Shown: positions 36,235 through 51,200, counted from the first letter of the stretch. The stretch: 64,000 bases of DNA from Nereocystis luetkeana (GCA_031213475.1 JARUPZ010000018.1:2046001-2110000); one strand, 5' to 3'. The notes: generated by a model from the sequence alone, not told the origin. A program made the numbers and translations.

Positions 36235-39200
36235 ATGCTATATGGCGCTGCTCAACCGGGTAGCAGAAGTGGCAGAGGGCCAAGATCCAGGGCTATCGCG
36301 GCATATCTCGGAAAGATCTTCCTGGCAGCCGCTGCGGCAGCGTCCGTGGCGCTCTACTGGAGCCGGGGAGGCTTCCACATAGTACCTCTGGTGCGTCAAA
36401 TTATACGGTATGATCGTGCTGATCCTAGTTCTCTGTGTCCTTGTTCGTACTCGTACGTACCGGTATCGTATGATGCTTTTCATCTTTTCATGCGTGCGTT
36501 CTGTGAAAGCAAATGGTAAGAGATGAGGGAAAGCGATTCCGGTTTCGCTTTGCTGACAGAGGGCCGGCCTACCTAGAGTTGCTGTATAAGCTGCTGTTTG
36601 AGGGTTCCTCGCCGCTGGTGCCCGCTTCGTTCCACCTCGCTCTGTCCCGCTCCTTGGTTTACTTAGAACAAAGCGCAGTCCCCTCCCGTGAGTTCCACTC
36701 TTCTTCCACCCACGCCAGATGCGACTCTCCTCTCGCAGGTTCCCTCGTCGTATAATACGTACCTGGTGCCGTACACGAAATGTATAAAAATGTGGAATTA
36801 TACCTGTGGTACCTGCTGGTCGTGGTACTTTATACGAGACGTTTTCGTTCACGTTTTAAGTTGCCTCTCGCAACTCGATCGATGGTGACCATCATCGAGC
36901 AAAGAACCGAAGGGCATGTCGTCTGTGATGGAGCCAACAGATGCAGAGTCAGCGGATGGACAGACGGGTTACCCGTCACCAACCACCACATTGAGCAGCC
37001 GCGAGCTTCGCACTTTGATGGCCGTGTGCCCTGCTCTGCCTGGCCGCGGTGGAGAGGGGGCAGGGCGACGCGACATACCTCCTTGCCTGGTACCTGGTAC
37101 TGCTGTACTCGATTTCACAACAGGTCGGTTTCCTATGTGTACCAGGTACCCTGGTTCCTACGACACACCTGGTACAGTTTATAGTGCTGTGGAACACGGG
37201 TATTGGCGTACCTGGATTAACCTACAAGTATATCCCCTTGTGATTTGAGAGGGGGAGAAAATGTGTGGAAAAAGGGTACCAAGTAGGTGCGATTATTGCG
37301 CCGTGTAGCCGATGCTATGGGCGATCACACGTGCACATCGTCCATCTAATACTTTTACAGCAGCATTGGCCGCACGACGCGGCGCGGGGTGCTCTGGGGT
37401 CGGGGGGGGATAGGGGATGTCTCGACGAAACGAGGTGCACGGCACGCGCGCAGCACGATGATGGTACCTTGTGCTGTCCCACGCTCTCCCTCGGATAAGA
37501 AGGGTGACGACGATATGTGCCGCTTTTCTCGTTCTCCTGGTGCGTACACACCAGGTATCTTGTGGGTCGCTTGCGTCTAGCCTGCACCCGTCGCGAGACA
37601 ACGATGACGTTGGATTCCGTATGGTATGCACGCACAGGGTACCCCAGAAACCCAGGCACCGGTCGGTACCTGACCAGTACGGATTGTTTTTGCTGCTCTC
37701 CACTTTGCAAGCAAGCCAGGTACCAGGTGAAGTGTTATTCATATAGTAGTGAAAAACACGACCCGCCCCGCGCATCTGGCACACACTACGTAGACGCAAG
37801 CGGTCGACACCTTAGCCTTCACCCCGGGGGTACTGAGACTGGGGCATTTTTGCGGCGCACAGACTTGACCCGTTCGTCGAGCTCGCGGCGGACCGGACGG
37901 CCCTGCGATACCTGTGTACGAGTGTGACATTCGATATAGTACCTGGTATATTTGTCTGTGGTATCGCCAAATATCATGTCACAGATATGGCATGTATGAT
38001 ATACCCGCCGTGCGTGATGTCAGTCCCGCACTGCCGTCGTACCTCAGACTGAAGGCCGGCTGGAATTGCGTCCCCGTAATCTCGGACCAGTACATAGTTG
38101 CGAAGAATATGCGTGATCTCTCTTTGTTGTTTTGTGATCGGACTATGAATTAAACATCTGACGGGTCGATCATCTCGATGCTTGTGACCGACAGAACAGT
38201 AGGTACTCGTGTCGACGCTACCCTTGTACTGCTTGTTGTGCACCCAGCCCGAGTTCCTCACAGTGCGTATGATGTTTTCATACGAAGTACGTATATAACA
38301 CCTGGTCTGTGTCTGGTGCGGGGCCTGCCCGCCGGTGGATGATACCACCTACACGCGGGCCGGTGGAGCGGGAGGTCACTTTGAAACGCAGCAAGCAACC
38401 GGTAACAGACGATGCCGGGTTTTTTTAGTGTTACGTACGGGGTGTATGAGCTCGGGAAGGATACATATATAAACAAAACTATACTTTAGTTAATATTAGG
38501 CTAGCACTAACTGTTAGAGGGAGAAATACTCGCTCCATTCCCCGTTGGGGGCCATTCCAACACCCGCCCCCCCCCCAAAAAAAAAGGTTGCTGCTTGCGC
38601 CGGTTTCGAGCAGAGATAAAGTGACGCAACCTCTGCCCTGCCGCAAGCGGAATTATGTAGATACTTCCGAGCTGCTTCGTAGCGGTATTATGTTGATAGT
38701 TCCGAGCTGCTGCTGCTACTGCTGCTGTTGCTGCTGCTGTTGCCGCTTGCTGTACTATTGCTGATGCTTTACGTATCGAACATGTTGCATGCTATACAAG
38801 ACTGTTGGTGGTGTACGTGTAAATACCTATGGGAAACATTCTGAAACCCAACCCATGGAACCAACTAAATGTAGTCAGTGTGATATCATACTTGGTATAT
38901 AGGTTTATATGTATATTAATACGAAGTATATGTATGACTTGATACGGATAAACGAGGTATATTGTTTACGTTTACTACTGCTGCTGTAGTATTAAAAAGT
39001 AGTATTAAAATAGTATCGAAGAAATATGGGACATAACTCACAGGAGCCGTCAACCTATCATACAGACAGAAAATCCAACTACAGCAGTAGTATACGTACT
39101 TCGTATGATGTCAAAAGGTCTATTCACAAACGTTCGAGTAAACCCTGGGAGCTGGGAGCGTACGTCCCACGCTCAAGCCCCAACCCTCTCCCCACGCCTC

Positions 39201-42200
39201 CGCATGTGACCCCCCCCCCCCCTCGGGGGCTCTTTTTATACAGCCAAATGGAAACGAGTCCGAAGCTCTCCAGCAAGCGCAGCGCGATCGAGTGGGCGAT
39301 AAAGCTTCAGGAGTGTCGATCGGTGCGGAATCGATCAACCTTCGGCAGAGCGGAGAGGGGGGCGGGGGGGCGGGCGGGTGGTACCCGACGGTGGAGCTGG
39401 AGCACCCGTGGCAGTTCAAGGGGGCGGTCGCTCTGAAGTCCGAAAGAATCGCCTTCTGCCCGATACAAAAAGTGAGTGTCTGAGTGTGTCTCCAATAGCC
39501 TACCTGCAGATAGTAGATTGTTTTCCTCGTGCACGAGTACACGCTTCGTGTGTGCACATATTGTACGATATACAAGGCGCTTCGCTCCGCGGGCGGCCTA
39601 CGCCGCCCGCTACGCTCGCTCAGGAAGGAAAAAAAGTATATCAAATTATTAGAAGCGAACAGAGGTCCACGATTGAGTTTAATGTTTTCAAGGGTCGTAA
39701 TTGCAAACCGGCGACTTGATAATGCCAAGAGTCCCGCCGCCATGCTTCAGGAAAAAACAGCTCCGACGTCAGCTTGGATGCCACATATACGCTTCCCGTC
39801 GCGGATGTCGTACGTACGTACATACACCCCAGGTAGGGTACTACTATCTGTACTTATTTTCTTATTTCGATATGCTCCATGTCTGTACTGTATGTACGAA
39901 GAAAGCGAAAGCACAGCCGTGACAGCACGGCACAGCAGCAAAAACAATGAAAATGAAACCGAAAACTCGGAAAGGAAAACAAATCCCCGTCCCCTCTCGT
40001 GTAATATTTTTCTGCCTGATTGGAACACCTTACACCCGGTCGAAAAGAAGAAAAGAAACAAATCGCACAAAAGAGCTTCTCTCTCAGCCTTGTACGCCGC
40101 CCGCCCCTCTCGCGACCACCTCGCTACCGATTCGGTCCGGGTAAAGCTCTTGTCACTCTCTGCCACAATCAGCCCCGTCGCCCGCCCCGCGTGAAGCCCG
40201 GTGCTCACCGTGGCCGTCGTTCGCCAGCTCGATAACGTTGGTGTTCAAACTGCACACCTCCCTCTTTCAACTTCAGCGTGGCCGCAAAAATAAGCACCGC
40301 TTGAATATTATCTTGCCCTCCCGAACGACCTTTATAAACTCGTACATACTCTATCAACAATCATAAATCGAAGCCAGACAAAGCCCGTTCATGCATCCCT
40401 CGTGTCTCGAGGCACACGCGACGCCTAGGCACGAAAGCGGCGACCGCGCTCCTTGCACCCCCCCCTCTACCCGCCAGCACCCGCTGACACCCGCGACGGT
40501 GCCGGGTCCTCCCGCGATGCCGTGCTCGGAGAACACGCACGCACACGAAACGAAAGAAGAAAAAAGGAAGAAATGACCGAGAAAACAAAGAAGTGCTGGA
40601 AAGGTCCGGCAAGTAATGAAAGGAGGCGGTTTGGAAGTGGGAGCTCTGAGAGGCCAGGGATACACCAACCGAGCACGCTCAGGGGTTGTGATCTAAGTAT
40701 GTAGTTCTATACGATACACACGTACGTCGCGTTTTGTATTTTTTTACCTGTCTTTCCCTCTTCCCCTTTTCCCGTCGTTACTATAAATGGTATACCTATT
40801 GCTGTCTCTGGAAGTGACCGCACCGAAAAACGAATCGAAATAGTTCGACACTGTCCTCCTTACGCAAAAAAGTCCGCCTCACAAGCGGTTCCTAGCAGGA
40901 TGTAGCTCACCCTTCGTATGACTCGCCGAAATTCTCATGCGGCGCTTCGCGCTTGGTGCAAGCAATGTCTGCCTGTTCGGTGAAAACCCGACGTCCTCCG
41001 TACCGGCATTGTAGGGATGCGAGGGTCTATGGTCATACGACTACGGCCATGAATGAGATGAGTACATCTCTTCTATCGAGTACACCCCCCCCCCCCCCCC
41101 CCACTCTAACAGGCCCACGGCTACGGGTCGCATATGGACACCCCGTCGCTACCGAACATTAGATTTACACACAAACATTATGTACAAGTATTGTCATCCT
41201 CTTATTTGTTGCCCCACCTATGCACCCCCCCCCCTCCCGGTGAACGCCCCCCCTATTTTATATAGTTGGGTTGGCGTCGGTTGGCAACGACACTGCAAAA
41301 CATGCCGCTCACTACGTGAGCTAGACAACCAGGGAGCCCTTTTTTTTCTTTTTTCTTTTTTGGTGGTCGCCCACAGCTGGTTGTCGAGTTAGATTATTTG
41401 TGCAAGGTAAATAACCTTTACTCCGCACTAGATAATTGATCGTATCTCGTTCTGGTAGTGTTCAAGGTAAAGCACCCAAGAGGCAGTTACATAGTACTCC
41501 CGTTGCTGTCTCTGGAAATGCCTACACCGGAAATTAAATCAACTCATTGAAGCTGTCATCCACATGTAAGTCCGCCTCACAAGCGGTTCTCAGTAGGATA
41601 CAGCTCACCCTTCATGCGACTCACCGGACACCTCACGGCGCTTCGCGCTTGGGGCAAGCAATATCTGCCTGGTCGGTGAAAACCCGACATGCTCCGTCCC
41701 GGCATTGTAGGGATGCGAGGGTCTATGGTCACACGACTACGGCCATGCATGAGATCGAGTACATCTCTCCTGTCAAGTACACCCCCTCCCGGTGAACGGC
41801 TTCGCTAATGGAAACCCCAATAGCCTCGCTCGTGCCGCGAACTTTTGCACACTCGACGCTATCCCTCACGCAGGACCCCTGTTCAAAGGGACGCGCCTGG
41901 CTTGCAGCCAAGCGTGGCACTTGCATCCGCCCTCGCCGACTACCCACCGCCCACCCTCCACCCTCTGACCAATGCAGACTTTTGTTGTTGTTGTTGGGGG
42001 TTGGGGGGGGTCGGGTGTTTGTTGTGTTACGCACTTGAGCGAAAAGAGCGAAATACAAGTGAGGTTGGCGGAAGCGAAGCGGTGCCGTTAGAGCGTGGTA
42101 AACAAGTCGTCTTGCTTCGTACTTTGTGTAAATATATACTCCAATAAGTATGCTCGCAGTACGATCAGTGTTACTGGAAACCGCCCACAACGATCTTTCT

Positions 42201-45200
42201 TCGTAGTACCATAGTTTCCGCTGCTGCTGCTGCTGCTGCTGTGCTGCTGCTGATACTGATGGCGGCGGTAGTTCTTTCAACCATTTCGGCAGCAAGCTTC
42301 AACTATTGTTTTACTCTCCTCTTACTAGCCGAGGACCATCTTCGCGGGCTGAAGAGCACCTAGAATAATTTTTTATTAAAAAAAATATTTCTACCCTAAC
42401 CCCGCTTGGCACCCTGTGATCCCACGCTCGCTGATGGTGCTCTTGCGTAAGGTGGCGTGCACGGAATGGCTGAAAGTTCTCCGGTGGATCGACGGCCAGA
42501 GCGACTGGGAGCAGCCCAGGCATCACAAGCACGGCCTGGACATGCTTCAGGAGTTGGGCACCGCGCGCGGAAACGAAATCCTTAACAGGTGCAGACACGA
42601 TTCGAAGTCCCATGCTTGACGGGTTGCATACAGGCGCGGGCGGACACGGGCTTCGAATCCTTGTAATAAATATAGTTGCAGGCAGATAGTTCTGATCGGT
42701 TCGCAGCTTCTTTTTTCTTTTTTTCGCGCGTGGTCTTCTTCTACTGGGCTGTTTAAATCGGACCTTGAGTTTTGTCCTCACCCGGATCATGCCACGGCGG
42801 AGAAGCGGCCACCTACTTTTAGTATTGTCTTCCATGATTTATCCACCCATGTATCAATCTGCACAAAATGCAAACGGACCGTTTGGGCACTCGATTTTTT
42901 TATTCGAGAAACATGTTCTGACAAAGTCGAAACATACCGGTGGTATCGTCTCCCATCACCCTCTATATATGTATACAGTGTGTTTGTGAATTTTTCGTCC
43001 TTTTGTCCAACTTTTCTCTTCGTACGAGCACTTTTCGGCTAAACGCTAAGTACCTCGACACGGGAAGCCCAACCAGAGACGTTGGTCGTGGTCTCGGTGC
43101 GATCAACGCACTCTGGATCGCGTGGCGGGCGCTCAAAGCTCTTTTTCCGGCGGGAGTGGATAAGCCGATTTCCCTGGTTTCGGTACAAGAGGCCTTGTTT
43201 TGTGCGTATGTACCGGTAAAATGTCGTCAGCTTTAGGCCCTTTCACGAGCACACAGCCCAGACATGTACCAGGTTTGACAGCAGGAGAGCACAACGTTAC
43301 AACGCTGCAGCGCATAAATAAGCACCAGCAGGCAACACTGTGCGTGTGTGACACACCCACCTGCGCTGTACTGCTGTGTCTAGTTGTGATCAGAGCCTGC
43401 GGCCCGTAGTTGATCATCTACTTTCCTTTGCTGCTGCTCTATGTGCGACTAATCCACGCACACTCTCGACGGAAATTTAGGGGCCGTTTGGATTTTTTTA
43501 CATGAGTATCTCAACTGTCCTTATACCTCCGACGTTTTGTGTTTCTTGGCCGAGGCAAACTCAAGAAATTTGGACATCAAGCAACATGCGAAACACACAA
43601 ACAACGTTACAACCCCGCCTGCTGTAGCAGCACAAGCAGCAGCGGGCCACACCACGCGCATGCCCCAGGTCCGTTGTGTACTGCTATGGCTGTTAAGAGT
43701 TGCTCTTTCGGAGACTGCGGTCCGTCGTCTGTCAGCACCACCTCTCTCTCTCTTCTGCTGTGTCTCTTTTTATAATTGTGTGCGGTAAAATGGTCACGAT
43801 GCCCGATTTTGGACTTGGAGGCGCGAGTTCGATCCTAGCAGAGATCATTTCTAAATCAAATCTCGCTTTTTTTTCTCGAACTTTTTTTTTGTATCATGTA
43901 CGTAACCCAGACACGCCAGACAACAAACAGGACATGAGCAGTGCAGGGCACGTGCTGCACACCAGCTGGCTATAACGCTATACACGCCTGCCGCCCGCCA
44001 TCAGAAAAGGAAGCAACATCACGCGTGTGCGGTGGATTATCCGCGCTTTATTGCTATGGCTTCCTACCAATACTGTAGTTTTTTTTTGTCGAACCCTGCG
44101 ATCTGTAAAGCTGGAAGTCTCTGCTGTTGTGTGATACATGGTACAACGCTGCTGCTGCTGCCGCCGCAGTGCGGTTTTCGTGAGCAGCCGAGTGTGGTCG
44201 AGAGTTCCAACCCTTTCTTAGGCGCATCATTTTCTACTCCTGTACATATTATCCCACTAATGTCCTGCTGTGTTCCGTGCGTCACGAGTGTGTGTGCGGT
44301 GTGTGCCGTGCGTCACGCGTAGAGTTTCAAAGTTTCGTCTTGTCGGCAGTCCTTAGTTTTTGTGCGGGAGAGGCCATCTTCGCCGTGCGGGCCACACGAC
44401 ATGCGTTTAACGTATTGACAAGTATGATACAATGTTTGGTGGAATCATCAATAACATCTCTAAAAGCGATTCGGTCAATAGAGGCAACAGTTCCACTCTA
44501 TTTCCATGTAACATGTTTGGTCCCCCAAAAAGGCAGGCGCAGTCCTAAATCGGTCTTCTGCTGTACATGCGATAATTAATACCTGGTATGCAGATATTTC
44601 TTATCGTTGTAATATTGTATAGTCCGTATCGTTTTTTAATTCGCCCTTGCGCCACTCCCTAGGCGCGTTCCGGAGGGAAACCTTGTACGTACCTATATTT
44701 CCTCCTCTCTTCCCTATCTGCCTGCCCCCTCCCCCCCTGCTCCCGTCTCGAAAGGGATGCGTGGTTATTAATCATATGACTAAGGCGAGCAACAACTGAG
44801 TACGCCCCCCCCCCCCCCCTCATATATAGGTTGGGTTGGCGTCGGTTGGCAACGACACTGTAAAACATGCCGCTCACTACGTGAGCTAGACAACCAGGGT
44901 GCCGCTTTTATTTCTTTTCTTTTTTGGCGGTCGGTCGGTCACAGCAGGTTTGTCGAGTTAGATCGTTTGTGCGAGGTGAACAACCTTTACTCCGCACAAG
45001 TGGGGATGATCGTATCACGTTAAATAGTGTTCAAGGTAAGGCACCCAAGAGGCAGTTACATAGTACTCCCATCACTGTCTCTGGAAATGCCTACACCGGA
45101 AATTAAATCAACCCATTGAAGCTGTCATCCATATGCGAGTCCGCCTCACAAGCGGTTCTCAGTAGGATGCAGCTCACCCTTCATGCGACTCGCCAGACAC

Positions 45201-48200
45201 CTCACGGCGCTTCGCGCTTGGTGTAAGCAATATCTACCTGGTCGGTGAAAACCCGACATGCTCCGTCCCGGCATTGTAGCGATGCGAGGGTCTATGGTCA
45301 TACGACTACGGCCATGCATGAGATCGAGTCCATCTCTCCTATCGAGTACACCCCCCCCCGCCCCCATCTATGGTCACAGATTTACGGCCATGAATAACAT
45401 CGAGTACGCCCCCCCCCCCCCTCCCCCCGCCCGCTACCTCTCCTCCTCTTATGTTAGCCCGCAATGGTTGAAGTTCGCCGTCGTCCGCGAGCCAGCCGAG
45501 CGTCTTCTGTCGTGCTTCCTGCAGAAGTGCACCCCCTGGAATATGAAGAATGAGTACGGGTGAGAGAAGAAAAGCTCCACGTTTCGCTCTACATTTCAGC
45601 GAAAAGGGGGAGGGAGGGGTGGGGAAGGGGGTTGTGGGAGGGGGAGGGAGCGGGCGGGCGGGCGGGCGGGCCGGGGGGGGGGGGGGGTGTACTCGATAGG
45701 AGAGATGTACTCGATTTCATGCATGGCCGTAGTCGTATGACCATAGACCCTCGCATCCCTACAATGCCGGGACGGAGCATGTCGGGTTTTCACCGACCAG
45801 GCAGACATTGCTTGCACCAAGCGCGAAGCGCCGTGAGGTGCCCGGCGAGTCGCATGAAGGGTGAGCTGCATCCTACCAAGAACCGCTTTTGAGACGGACT
45901 TGTATATGGACGACAGCTTCAATGAGTTGATTTCATTTCCGGTGTAGGCATTTCCAGAGACAGCAATGGGAGTACTATGTAACTGCCTCTTGGGTGCTTT
46001 ACCTTGAACACTACGTGATACGATCATTCCCACTTGTGCGGAGTAAAGGTTGTTCACCTCGCACAAACGATCTAACTCGACAACCAGCTGTGGGCGACCG
46101 CCAAAAAATAAAATAAAAACGGTACCCTGGTTGTCTAGCTCACGTAGTGAGCGGCGGGGGGGGGGGAGGGGGGGGGGGGGCGTACTCATTTGTTGCTTCC
46201 CCTAGTCGTTTGACCATTGACCACGCATCCCTTTCGAGACGGAGCACCGTTCCTACTCCTAATAGAGACACCTCCAACAATTGGGCGCTCATTACGTTGT
46301 TTCCATATATTACATAGAAACTTTTTGCTAATCTTATCCCCTTCCTGTTTGGCCGCCTGTGGCCACCATCTATCTCCTAGGATAGCGATCGTTTTCTCGC
46401 TGCTATCTAGTGTGTCAAACTCCTCCATGTCACATTCTTCTATTTCCCTCATCTCCTCTTCTAACACATCCCGTTCTTCCTTGTATATTTCACATTCTCC
46501 TACTATGTGAGTTCTACTCTCTATCGCTTTCCCACACGGGCACATCTGTGCATCTATTTCCTCCTCCTCCTCCCGGCTATTGGTATACCTCTTTCTTCTT
46601 TCTGGCAAGTCCAGGTCGCCTACACGCAACCGCAGCTTCAGCGTTTTCGCGAAGTCCATTGGGCCGTGCAGATACGTTTTCATTCCTATTCCTTCCCTTA
46701 AGCCCCCGTATATCTCTAGGTGTTTTTCCGGTTCCACCTTGTTTCGTAGCGCTAGCCTTTCCCTTCTTTCTATCCTTTCTTCTACTTCTGCCTTGTAGTT
46801 CCCAAACTTCCCGGCGAACGTCACCTCTTCTTGGTTTCCCCCTATATCCTTCCATGCTTTCTCAACTACGCTATCCCACCTTATTCCAGTTCGCCCTTTT
46901 GTTACTTTCTCCCATATAGCTTTGTCAACTATGGCCGGCAACCTCTTTTTTGGCACGTTCCTTACTTTATATTGCCATTTCAACTTTCTCATATCCCTGT
47001 TTGTCTTGAGTGGGTGCATTCCCAGTTCTGCTCTTAATACTGTATTACTAGTCGTACTTGAGCATCTTAGGATTTTTTTAGCTGCTGTCATCTGTACTGT
47101 TTCCAACTGTTTTACGAGTTTCGCATTCCCTTCCCATACTTCTCCTGCATATTCTAGCTTTGGTGCTATCACATTCATCAGGATACATCTCTTGATCCTG
47201 GTGTCAAGGTGCGAGTCTGTTAGGATCGCATCCATCTTGCCTATGTGTGCTTTACCCTTTCCTATTACTTTTGCTATATGTGTATCCCAAGAGCAGTCTT
47301 TTGAGATCTCTACGCCAAGGTACGTATACTGGTCTACGATCGGCAATTCATCTTCTCCCCACTTCCAGCTGAAATTTATCGGGTTCACCTTATCTTCGTT
47401 ACAAACAACTACTGCGCATTTCTTGACGTTCGCCGTCACCCTCCATTTCCTAGTGTATTCTAGCGCGTTCTCTATTTGTTTCTGCAATCCTTCGGGTGTT
47501 TCTGATATCCCCACGAAGTCATCAGCAAACATCAATCCCGACACTGTATCTTCCCCTACCGTGACTCCCTGCCTTGCTGCTTCAACTGCTACTATCAGGT
47601 CGTTAATATATATCTTGAATAGGTTGGGTGACAGCGTACATCCCTGTGCAACTCCTTGTAAAATATCAACATACTTCGATATTTCCCCGTCCAGCATCAC
47701 AGCACTTCTCGAACATTCCGTCATCTTTTTCATCATTCTCCACATCTTTCCTCTGATTCCTATTTCGATTTCCCATAGTTTTTTCCACAATCCATTTCTC
47801 CATACTGTGTCGCAGGCCTTCTGTACATCTAGAAAGAAACAGTACGTTGGTAGTCCCGCGTCTTTCCTACCTTGGATTATCTTACCTAGAGTGTACACAT
47901 GGTCTACGCAGCTACGGTTTGGCCTAAACCCTGCTTGCCCTTCGCTTATTTTGTCTTCCTTCTCCATCATCGTTCCCATTCTATCGTTCAAAATCTTATA
48001 GAATGTTTTGCCTACTGTGCTTAGTAGCGTTATCCCTCTATAGTTCCCCGGGTCAGCCTTATCTCCTTTCTTGAAGAAGTTTACTACTACTCCTTCTCTC
48101 CACCTCCTGGGTGCGTACTCGTTTTTCCATATCCAGTTATACAACATAACCAGCATGGTAAGCATTCCTTCTCCCCCGTACTTCATAAATTCATTCACTA

Positions 48201-51200
48201 TTTGGTCTGCCCCTGCTGCTTTTCTATTCTTAAGTTTAGCTACACATTTTTTTACCTCTTCCCTTGTGAACTCTCTCTGTAACCCTTCCGAACCACTGTC
48301 TTCCCTTTCTGATGCATCTACGTTCGCCTCTGCCCACGCGTTTATTTCCTTTTCGAATTCTGTGTCGAACGTTTCGTTGGCTGTGGGTGTTCCTAGCTTA
48401 CGGTAATGCTCGACAAGTACTTCCCTTTTTCCCTTCGAACTACTAACCATTTTACCGTTCTGTGCCCTTAAGGTAGCTATTCCCGTGTCAGCCTCTCCTG
48501 CTTGTTTGCCCAGTATCCCTTTTATCCCTACCCACATCTGCTTCATCCCTCCCTCAAAGTCTTCATTCGTTTTATTTACTACGTCTTTCCATATCCCTTT
48601 CTTCTTCTTCTCTACCATCTCTTTTACTTTCTTTCTAGCTACATCATATTCCTCCCATCCTGTTGTAGTTTCGCTCGATGTATACCTTGCGTGTGCCTTT
48701 CTCCTTACTGTTATAGCCCCTTTTACTTCTTCATCCCACCATTTTACTGCTCTGTTGCATACTATCAACTTTTTCCCTATTACTTTACTTGCTGTGGTCT
48801 TGACCAACTTCTCCCATCCTTCTATTATCCTAGCTCCTGCATCATCCCTCTCTATATCGTTCCTTGCAGTACCTATTCTTTCCAATAACTCGGAAAATTG
48901 CTCTGCATTTTTGGCCATCTCTTCTTGGAACTCTTCCCGTTTCTCTTCTACTTATAGTTTATCTATTCTCCATCTGTGTAATTTCCTACCTCGTCTTTGT
49001 TTGATAACTCTTGTCTGTCGACTGTCTGTCCATATTAGACAGTGATCCGTAGTTCCTACGTCCGCTGCGCATACATGTAGTTCTGTTTCCTTCCCACTTC
49101 CGTTTTCTACTACTATAAAGTCAAGGATAGAGCTTTCTCCTTTTTGTATGCACTGTCTATTACGGGGGACCATAGTTAATAGGACCAAATATTGTTAGTA
49201 AAAATGGGTAAATATATAGGTTTTTATGTGTCCCATAGGTCCTATTAGCTATGGTCCCCCGTAATAGTCCTTTCCGGTTCTGCATTTTTTACTCTGTCGT
49301 TGAACGTCTTCATCTCGTTGTTTTGTGAGGAACTTCAACATCTTTTCCCCATTCTTATTTTTTGTTACTTTCCCATACTGTCCAATGCTCTCGTTCAGTT
49401 TGCTTGCCTTCCCAATTCTTGAATTAAAATCTCCCACTAGTACTACTTCTCCTTGCCTCTTATACTTCTGTACATCTACTGCTACTTCTCCGAACTTCCT
49501 CTGTATATCTTTTATCGTACTCTTCGACTCTGGGGGCATATAGATGTTTCCTAAGAAGTAATATTTCGCTCCCCGCTCCCCTGGTATCTTAATCCATATG
49601 CTTTCGTCGAAATTAGTGTCTTTGATCACCTCTATTATGTCACACAGGTATTCTTTGACTAGGAACCCCACGCCCCCCGACCCCCTATTCTTGCTATTCT
49701 GTCCCTTCCTCTTCTTCCCTATCCATGCGTACTCTCCAACTTTGCATCCTATCTCCCCCCCCTCTTTCTCCCATGACTCTTGAATCCCCACTATGTCTAG
49801 GTCGCGCTTAGTTACTTGTTCCACGATTTCGATCATTTTTCGTTCATCCGTGGCGAACCCACATACGTTCCATGATCCTATTCTCAGCCTCTTTTTCGTT
49901 TCACTATCCGCTCTAGTCTTACCTGTTCCTTCTCCGTTGTCGCTACGAGTATTTCTGCCATCCCTTCTTTCAGCATTCTTTCCATTTCCGTTTCTGTTTT
50001 TGTCTTCTTGTTCTACGCCCCTATGTTTCTCCCCCATTCACCTGCCTCCCCTTACCTTCGTTCACCCTAGAACTACGTCTTAGTTTCGCTATTCCATTAG
50101 CTATGCATACTCTCCATCCCAGTCTTCTAACCCATGCCGACACTTTTTCTGTCTCTATCCTCTGCCACTCCATGCTCGCTTTCGGCTTTAGCGTGACTCG
50201 AAAGTGTTCTCCCTCTCGTTCTACGTTTCCTATTGCGAAGCAGTACAGTCCTACTTCTTCGCACTTCCTCTTGAACTCAATCCTCGTCATGTCGCTAGGA
50301 ACTCCAAATATCAGCACTATTAGTACTTTACCCTGCCAGTCTTTCTTGCTCCACCCACCCTGCCTCACCGTCTTTCTCCTAATCTCTTCCGAGAAAATCT
50401 CCAGCTTGTTTGTGTTCATAATGGTAGTGGGAAACGTTCAAGTTACTGGGACTTCCCAATCCTAGTACTCGTTGGGGGTCTGGTGTCTTTCAGTTCTTTT
50501 GCCGGCGCACCACACTAAATAGTGTCTCCAACACGGGCTCGTAGCCTGGAGCCAAGTTCAACACCCTTTACACAAGTACCCCACGTTTGTGTCAGGCGAT
50601 CTGCATGGTAACCATCCTGGCGTCCCACGATGGTATCTTCTATCTTCTTGCCCCGCTGCTGTACTGGTTACTTTCCTCCAGGGAGGTCATTTTTACCATG
50701 CAAGGTTCAAGGACGGCTTGCATAACACAAAAAATCTTACTCACACATCGGGATGCCCCGTACGTCTCCTTCTCCGTCATATGTACGTTTCACCGTGGGT
50801 AACTACCCCACTAATGCTCCCGAGTAGACCTTCACTGCCGAAAGCTTGGCCAACAACTCCCCCACACTTTGTACCGGCTTCTATCCTTCAAGATATCTAC
50901 GTACCGCTTGGTGCTCCTTCTCTTTGGTCATGTGGTCGGTCAAATGCAAGGTGTTTGTTTCATGAGTATAATAGGTCTTGACTTAATGTCATGCATCATC
51001 CACCCCTCCCCTTCATTTAGCGCTTGGTATGTGCAACAAATGTCGGGGATTTTAGGAATAATGTCAGACCAGACTTCCACCGCCCAATGGAAATCGGTAA
51101 AGTTTTACGGGTATCTTACCACGAGACCCAACCTTCATGTGAATTGAACATGTTGGGGTGACCATGCTGTATCTATGTGTGTGCATGTGAGGCAATCCAC

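Larger units (their letters stand above)
46186..50419 (-). mobile_element. Decayed LINE (APE-type endonuclease non-LTR retrotransposon), antisense in intron 4
   Basis: Organisation on the minus strand: a small ORF1 (50419-50021), then ORF2 with an endonuclease and a reverse transcriptase ending in a Cys/His motif at 46186. ORF1 and ORF2 overlap by 17 nt. ORF2 carries a MITE insertion at 49160-49264, an apparent one-base frameshift near 49325-49335 and an in-frame TAA at 48952. The RT part alone is an intact 910-codon frame, so decay is recent or light. Flanking target duplications were not identified; the 3' end abuts a G-run and the 5' end is somewhere near 50.4-50.6 kb. Confidence 0.9.

Noticed and set aside
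43065..43195. Exon-like frame RDVGRGLGAINALWIAWRAL in intron 3
   Set aside because: No equivalent in copy 1 and no matching splice phase; may be a fragment of an unrelated gene.
46922..48001. 359-codon + strand frame across the LINE
   Set aside because: It is antisense to the reverse transcriptase, whose motifs are unmistakable on the minus strand; Ser/Phe/Cys-rich translation is typical of a shadow frame.
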